DNA of 6,053 nt from a bacterium (GTDB lineage: Bacteria > Vulcanimicrobiota > Xenobia > RGZZ01), in assembly GCA_021782195.1 (NCBI GenBank), contig JAJXVI010000163.1:1-6053 (forward strand), read 5' to 3'. A program made the position numbers and the translations under genes. This document shows, piece by piece, positions 5,787-6,053 of this stretch. The notes beneath the pieces are model-generated. The model saw only the letters and a program-made list of their open reading frames with translations. It was not told the origin of the DNA and did not search any database. Position 1 is the first letter of the stretch. The number at the start of each line of letters is the position of its first letter.

Positions 5787-6053
5787 ATGTATCCCGAAGA
5801 CTTGCAGTACACCAGGGAACACGAGTGGGTGCGCATCGAGAACGGCGTGGCGACCGTGGGAATTACCGAGTTTGCGCAGGACCAGCTGGGGGACATTGCT
5901 GACGTCGTGATGCCCGATGTCGACGCGTCCGTCGAGTCGATGAAGGAATGCGGCGCCATCGAGTCAGTGAAGACCGCTTCAGACCTTTTCTCCCCGGTCA
6001 GCGGCCGGGTTTGCGCGCGCAACGAGCGCCTGATGTCGTGGCTGGAAGTAAGG
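5787..6053 (+). CDS. gcvH: Glycine cleavage system H protein, N-terminal 89 residues (cut by window end)
   Basis: GcvH is the small lipoyl carrier that shuttles the aminomethyl group between GcvP, GcvT and GcvL. The 89 visible residues start with the family opening YPEDLQYTREHEWVRIENG, followed by VGITEFAQDQLGDIADVVMP (24-43) and IESVKTASDLFSPVSGRV (58-75). Lys62 in ESVK is the lipoylation site. About 35-40 residues of a typical 125-130 aa protein should lie past the window edge. Two details are unusual. The segment before the lipoyl site (VDASVESMKECGA) has Asp46-Ala47 where a Gly-Asp turn is common. After NERL (79-82) the residues read MSWLEVR, where relatives normally have a S-P-E-L-V-N-like motif. 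This may be real divergence or poor sequence near an edge. Order and spacing with gcvT show one operon. Confidence 0.95.
   Translation, partial: MYPEDLQYTREHEWVRIENGVATVGITEFAQDQLGDIADVVMPDVDASVESMKECGAIESVKTASDLFSPVSGRVCARNERLMSWLEVR

Overview
The window looks like chromosomal DNA from a GC-rich bacterium. It carries ordinary housekeeping and accessory genes, and I see no mobile element, phage gene, CRISPR array, tRNA or rRNA. Strong Shine-Dalgarno motifs, GTG starts and a tightly packed gcvT-gcvH pair fit a high-GC Proteobacteria, Myxococcota or Acidobacteria-like lineage. That placement is an inference from gene style only; no marker gene settles it.

Layout, left to right. (1) The last 43 codons of a CorC/HlyC-type protein overlap by 4 nt (GTGA) a second, complete CorC/HlyC-type membrane protein of 445 aa, making a tandem paralogous pair (1-1468). 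(2) A 100-nt gap holds an imperfect stem-loop directly after the stop codon. (3) A class V aminotransferase of the cysteine-desulfurase-like family (1569-2732) keeps the PLP lysine and the catalytic-type cysteine, but has Gly where relatives have an Arg five residues before that cysteine. (4) 43 nt later comes an Est30-like alpha/beta hydrolase (2776-3540) with a complete Ser-Asp-His triad. (5) Converging on it is a minus-strand gene (3595-4110) for a 171-aa Ser/Gln/Asn-rich soluble protein that I do not recognise. (6) A 453-nt divergent intergenic region (4111-4563) contains an AT-rich island, repeated GC-rich boxes and a strong hairpin. (7) gcvT (4564-5766) and the start of gcvH (5787 to the window edge) begin a glycine-cleavage operon that probably continues with gcvP genes beyond the window.

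How the genes relate: gcvT and gcvH act together. GcvH carries the lipoyl-bound aminomethyl intermediate, and GcvT transfers its one-carbon unit to tetrahydrofolate. The CorC/HlyC pair is probably co-translated and may act as one membrane module. The aminotransferase and hydrolase are collinear and could be co-transcribed, but nothing in their sequences shows a shared pathway. The unrecognised minus-strand gene and the structured gcvT leader are the least explained parts. I did not find a convincing new multi-gene system.
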